From the NCBI GenBank assembly GCA_964473205.1, contig CAYYOK010000078.1, forward strand, positions 1 through 15,495: a DNA stretch of 15,495 nt, given 5' to 3'. The DNA is from CAYMRL01 sp964473205 (GTDB taxonomy: Bacteria; Deinococcota; Deinococci; Deinococcales; Trueperaceae). The position numbers and the translations under genes are program-made. The first letter of the stretch is position 1. The number at the start of each line of letters is the position of its first letter. The notes below the pieces were generated by a model. It was not told where the DNA came from. It was given only the letters and a program-made list of their open reading frames with translations, and did not search any database. Shown piece after piece: positions 13,031 through 15,495 of the stretch.

Positions 13031-13779
13031 CCTCGGCCCCCGAGCGGCGCGTCGCGCTGGTGACCGGCTCGAGCCGCGGCCTTGGTCGCGCGATGGCCGA
13101 GGAGTTGGGGGCGGCCGGCTACGGCGTGGCCGTGCACTACGTCAGCTCCAGCGGGCCGGCCGACGAGGTCGTGGCCGGGATCAGGGCCGCAGGGGCGGAT
13201 GCGCACGCGTTCGGCGCGGACGTAGCCAGCCCCGAGGCGTGCCAGCAGCTGATCAAGGACGTAACCGAGCGCTTCGGGCGCCTCGACGTGCTGGTGAACA
13301 ACGCCGGCATCACGCGCGACACGCTCGTCTTGCGCATGAAGGACGACGACTGGCGCTCGGTGCTCGACACGAACCTGTCGGCAGCGTTCTACCTCTCCAG
13401 GGCAGCCCTGCGCGGGATGCTGCGCAGCGGTGCCGGGCGGGTGATCAACGTCTCCTCGATAGTCGGGATCAGAGGCAACGCCGGGCAGGCGAACTACGTG
13501 GCGGCCAAGGCTGGCCTGATCGGCCTGACGAAGTCGCTGGCACGCGAGTACGCCGCCAAGGGCGTGACCGTCAACGCCGTGGCGCCGGGCTTCATCGAGT
13601 CGGACATGACCTCCAAGCTCAGCCCCGAGCTGCGCGAGGCCTACCTCAAGGAGATCCCCGCCGGCCGCTTCGGCACGCCGGGGGACGTCGCCAAGGTCGT
13701 GGCGTTCCTCGCCAGCGAGGCGGCCGCCTACGTCAACGGCCAGACGATCGTGGTTGACGGTGGGATGGTCATGCCGTAA
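13027..13779 (+). CDS. fabG: 3-oxoacyl-ACP reductase (FabG)
   Basis: A 250-aa SDR that reduces beta-ketoacyl-ACP with NADPH. TGSSRGLG (13-20) binds the cofactor, NNAG is at 91-94, and the catalytic set is Asn116, Ser144 (NVSSIVG), Tyr157 and Lys161 (YVAAK). NNAGITRDTLVLRMKDDDW and the C-terminal GQTIVVDGGMVMP are FabG hallmarks that set it apart from general SDRs; the window's other SDR (5411-6274) lacks them. The start is GTG 13027, the first start codon in its frame, with GAGG 7 nt upstream. Position between fabD and acpP fixes the assignment. A GC hairpin follows the stop. Confidence 0.95.
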   Translation: MTSAPERRVALVTGSSRGLGRAMAEELGAAGYGVAVHYVSSSGPADEVVAGIRAAGADAHAFGADVASPEACQQLIKDVTERFGRLDVLVNNAGITRDTLVLRMKDDDWRSVLDTNLSAAFYLSRAALRGMLRSGAGRVINVSSIVGIRGNAGQANYVAAKAGLIGLTKSLAREYAAKGVTVNAVAPGFIESDMTSKLSPELREAYLKEIPAGRFGTPGDVAKVVAFLASEAAAYVNGQTIVVDGGMVMP

Positions 13780-13784
13780 TGTTG

Positions 13785-13810
13785 CTGGGCCCCCGGGCCA
13801 GCCGGCCCAG
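13785..13810 (+). terminator. GC-rich stem-loop after fabG (possible terminator)
   Basis: CTGGGCC (13785-13791) pairs with GGCCCAG (13804-13810) around a 12-nt loop, starting five bases after the fabG stop. An alternative smaller hairpin, GGGCC-agcc-GGCCC, is nested at its right side. No T-run follows directly (the nearest TTTT is at 13831), so it may act as an inefficient terminator or an mRNA 3'-end stabiliser before the acpP promoter. Confidence 0.42.
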
Positions 13811-13838
13811 ATATCGCCTCTGCGAGCCAGTTTTCACC

Positions 13839-13868
13839 CTGATAACGAATCGACCATGATGCTAGAAT
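13839..13868 (+). promoter_or_regulatory. Probable promoter for acpP-fabF
   Basis: The 150-nt fabG-acpP gap becomes unusually A+T-rich here. TAGAAT (13863-13868) is a good -10, and CTGATA (13839-13844) is a partial -35 match at 18 nt. A start near 13875 would leave a leader of about 55 nt, in keeping with the clear Shine-Dalgarno before acpP. An independent promoter fits the high ACP demand of cells. Confidence 0.5.
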
Positions 13869-13929
13869 CGCGCGAACCCAAAGCTATGGCGGGCCAACGC
13901 GAGCTACAAGCGTGAGGGAGGATACCGAA

Positions 13930-14169
13930 GTGGACGAGCACGAGATCCTAGAGAAGATCAAAGACGTCGTCGCCGACAAGCTCGACGCCGACCCAGGTGA
14001 CGTGACGGAGGAGTCGCGTTTCATGGAGGACCTGAACGCCGATTCGCTCGACGTCGTCGAGCTGATCATGGGACTCGAGGACGAGTTCGGCGTCGAGATC
14101 TCCGACGAGGAGGCCGAAGGCATCCGCACCGTCGGCGACGCCGTGAGGTTCATCTCCGAGAAGCAGTGA
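13930..14169 (+). CDS. acpP: Acyl carrier protein
   Basis: A 79-aa acidic four-helix carrier that holds growing acyl chains on a 4'-phosphopantetheine arm. The attachment site is Ser39 in NADSLDVVELIMGLEDEFGV, the classical ACP helix II. Helix I (ILEKIKDVVADKL) and the IRTVGDAVRFI end also match. The frame is open from GTG 13912, but GTG 13930 was chosen: GGAGG at 13917-13921 stands 8 nt before it, and the resulting length is standard for ACP. The downstream partner is fabF after 95 nt. The gene probably has its own promoter and a hairpin on each side. Confidence 0.96.
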   Translation: MDEHEILEKIKDVVADKLDADPGDVTEESRFMEDLNADSLDVVELIMGLEDEFGVEISDEEAEGIRTVGDAVRFISEKQ

Positions 14170-14216
14170 ACGCCTGAGGCCGACCGACAGCGCCCCGCTT
14201 GCGCCGGCGCCACGTC

Positions 14217-14236
14217 GCAGGCGTCTGCCTGCAGGC
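14217..14236 (+). other. Hairpin with alternative pairing in the acpP-fabF spacer
   Basis: GCAGGC (14217-14222), GCCTGC (14227-14232) and a second GCAGGC (14231-14236) make two mutually exclusive structures: a 6-bp stem with loop GTCT, or the palindrome GCCTGCAGGC. No T-run follows, so it resembles a processing or partial-attenuation element more than a terminator. No gene was found in the rest of 14170-14264. Confidence 0.35.
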
Positions 14237-14264
14237 TCGCACTTCGGATAGGCTTGGTGACGAG

Positions 14265-15494
14265 ATGAGACGAGTCGTGGTGACCGGCGTGGGACCGGTG
14301 ACCCCCATCGGGGTCGGCGCCAGCGAGTTCCTCGGCGCACAGCACGCCGCCAAGAACGGCATCCGCCCGATCACGCTCTTCGACGCCTCCGACCTCAGCG
14401 TCACCATCGGTGGCGAGGTCGACGTCGAGGTCGCCGACTACATCGAGCGCAAGGAGGCGAAGCGCCTGGACCGCTTCGTGCACCTGGCGCTGATCGGCGC
14501 TCAGCTCGCCCTCGAGGACTCCGGCCTGAGCGAGGCGGACGTAGCCGGCGAGCACGCCGGCACCTGCGTCGGCTCGGGCATCGGCGGTCTCGACACCTGG
14601 GAAGAGCAGTCCGAGATCCGCGTGGCGCGCGGCGCCATGCGCATGAGCCCGTTCTTCATCCCGATGCTGATCGCCAACATGGCCAGCGGCCACGTCGCGA
14701 TGCGGTTCGGCCTGCTCGGGCCTAGCAGCAGCGTCGTGACGGCCTGCGCCACGGGCTCCGGCAACATCGGTGACGCGTACCGGATCATCCAGCGCGGCGA
14801 GGCCGACATCATGTTCGCGGGCGGCACCGAGGCCCCGATCACGCCGATGGGCATCGGCGGTTTCGCGGTCATGCGCGCGCTGTCCACCCGCAACGACAGC
14901 CCCGAGACGGCCAGCCGTCCGTTCACAGCCAGCCGCGACGGCTTCGTCGCCGGCGAGGGCGCCGGCGTCCTCGTGCTCGAGGAGCTCGAGAGGGCGGTGG
15001 CCCGCGGCGCTCGCATCTACGCCGAGATCGTCGGCTACGGCACCAGCGCCGACGCGCATCACGTCACCGCGCCGGCCCCCGGCGGCGTCGGGGCGATCCG
15101 TTGCGTGCGGAGCGCGCTGAAGTCGGCCGCGACGGACCCGTCGGAGGTCGGCTACATCAACGCCCACGGCACCAGCACGCCCGCCAACGACCTGAACGAG
15201 ACGTTGGCGTTCAAGGCGGTGTGGGAGGGCCACGGCCCGGTGCCTCCGGTGTCCTCCACCAAGTCGATGACCGGGCACACGCTGGGCGCAGCTGGCGGCG
15301 TCGAGGCGATCGCGACGGTCCAGGCGATCTTCCACGGCGTGCTGCCGCCCACGCGCAACTACCTCGACCCCGACCCCGAGCTCGACCTCGATTACATCCC
15401 CAACGAGGCGCGCGAGGCCACCGTCGACACCGCCATCTCGACCAACTTCGCCTTCGGTGGGCAGAACGCCTGCCTGGTGTTCCGGCGGGTGTAG
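14265..15494 (+). CDS. fabF: Beta-ketoacyl-ACP synthase II (FabF)
   Basis: A 409-aa condensing enzyme that elongates acyl-ACP with malonyl-ACP. The Cys-His-His set is intact: Cys161 (VVTACATGSGNIGDA), His301 (NAHGTSTPANDLNE) and His338 with Lys333 (STKSMTGHTLGAAGGVEA). The start RRVVVTGVGPVTPIG and the end STNFAFGGQNACLVF are FabF/KAS II signatures; a KAS I (FabB) would differ in these motifs, and the acpP-fabF order also favours FabF. The frame is open back to 14199, but ATG 14265 starts directly at the conserved beta-strand and has GGTGA four bases upstream. The gene is complete, with its TAG ending one base before the window edge. Confidence 0.96.
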   Translation: MRRVVVTGVGPVTPIGVGASEFLGAQHAAKNGIRPITLFDASDLSVTIGGEVDVEVADYIERKEAKRLDRFVHLALIGAQLALEDSGLSEADVAGEHAGTCVGSGIGGLDTWEEQSEIRVARGAMRMSPFFIPMLIANMASGHVAMRFGLLGPSSSVVTACATGSGNIGDAYRIIQRGEADIMFAGGTEAPITPMGIGGFAVMRALSTRNDSPETASRPFTASRDGFVAGEGAGVLVLEELERAVARGARIYAEIVGYGTSADAHHVTAPAPGGVGAIRCVRSALKSAATDPSEVGYINAHGTSTPANDLNETLAFKAVWEGHGPVPPVSSTKSMTGHTLGAAGGVEAIATVQAIFHGVLPPTRNYLDPDPELDLDYIPNEAREATVDTAISTNFAFGGQNACLVFRRV

Positions 15495-15495
15495 G

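Noticed and set aside
13884..15335. 483-codon minus-strand open frame opposite acpP and fabF
   Set aside because: Antisense shadow of two unmistakable genes; long open frames arise readily opposite high-GC3 coding sequence.

Overview
The window is about 15.5 kb of very G+C-rich, gene-dense bacterial chromosome. It carries no mobile elements, no RNA genes and no CRISPR array. The best guess for the source is a Deinococcota bacterium (Thermus/Deinococcus/Truepera-like). This rests on three things: a yceD-rpmF-fabH-fabD-fabG-acpP-fabF cluster, a FabH with the active-site stretch AACPGW that I recall from Thermus, and several genes whose -10 box lies so close to the start codon that a leaderless mRNA is expected, a habit well documented in Deinococcus. 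The assignment is an inference, not a search result.

Layout. At 1-255 (+) is the C-terminal end of an acetyl-CoA hydrolase/CoA-transferase cut by the window edge. It converges on a minus-strand run that reads from 6274 down to 244: a short-chain dehydrogenase, PotD (polyamine-binding protein), PotA (its ATPase), a C45-family Ntn amidohydrolase/acyltransferase, a GNAT acetyltransferase and a ribokinase. No permease gene is present in the locus. Next, still on the minus strand, is an overlapping three-gene unit hisA-mutM-thioesterase (8292 to 6316). A glycosyltransferase/polysaccharide-deacetylase pair follows (10033 to 8393), probably for an envelope or exopolysaccharide.

From 10147 a consensus promoter drives the plus-strand fatty-acid cluster. 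DUF177/YceD and ribosomal protein L32 are followed directly by FabH (initiation), FabD (malonyl loading) and FabG (reduction). A separate promoter region serves ACP and FabF (elongation). plsX, often found between rpmF and fabH, is absent. Most junctions in the first part are 4-nt stop/start overlaps, so translation is probably coupled through the operon.

Points most worth a second look: a 19-codon micro-ORF joined to both fabD and fabG by GTGA overlaps and carrying its own Shine-Dalgarno sequence; a mutM whose conserved N-terminus can only be made from an ATC start codon; an 18-bp tandem repeat that lengthens the segment just before the autoproteolytic cysteine of the C45 enzyme; and the PotD-PotA-C45-GNAT set lacking permeases. 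No intergenic stretch exceeds 150 bases.
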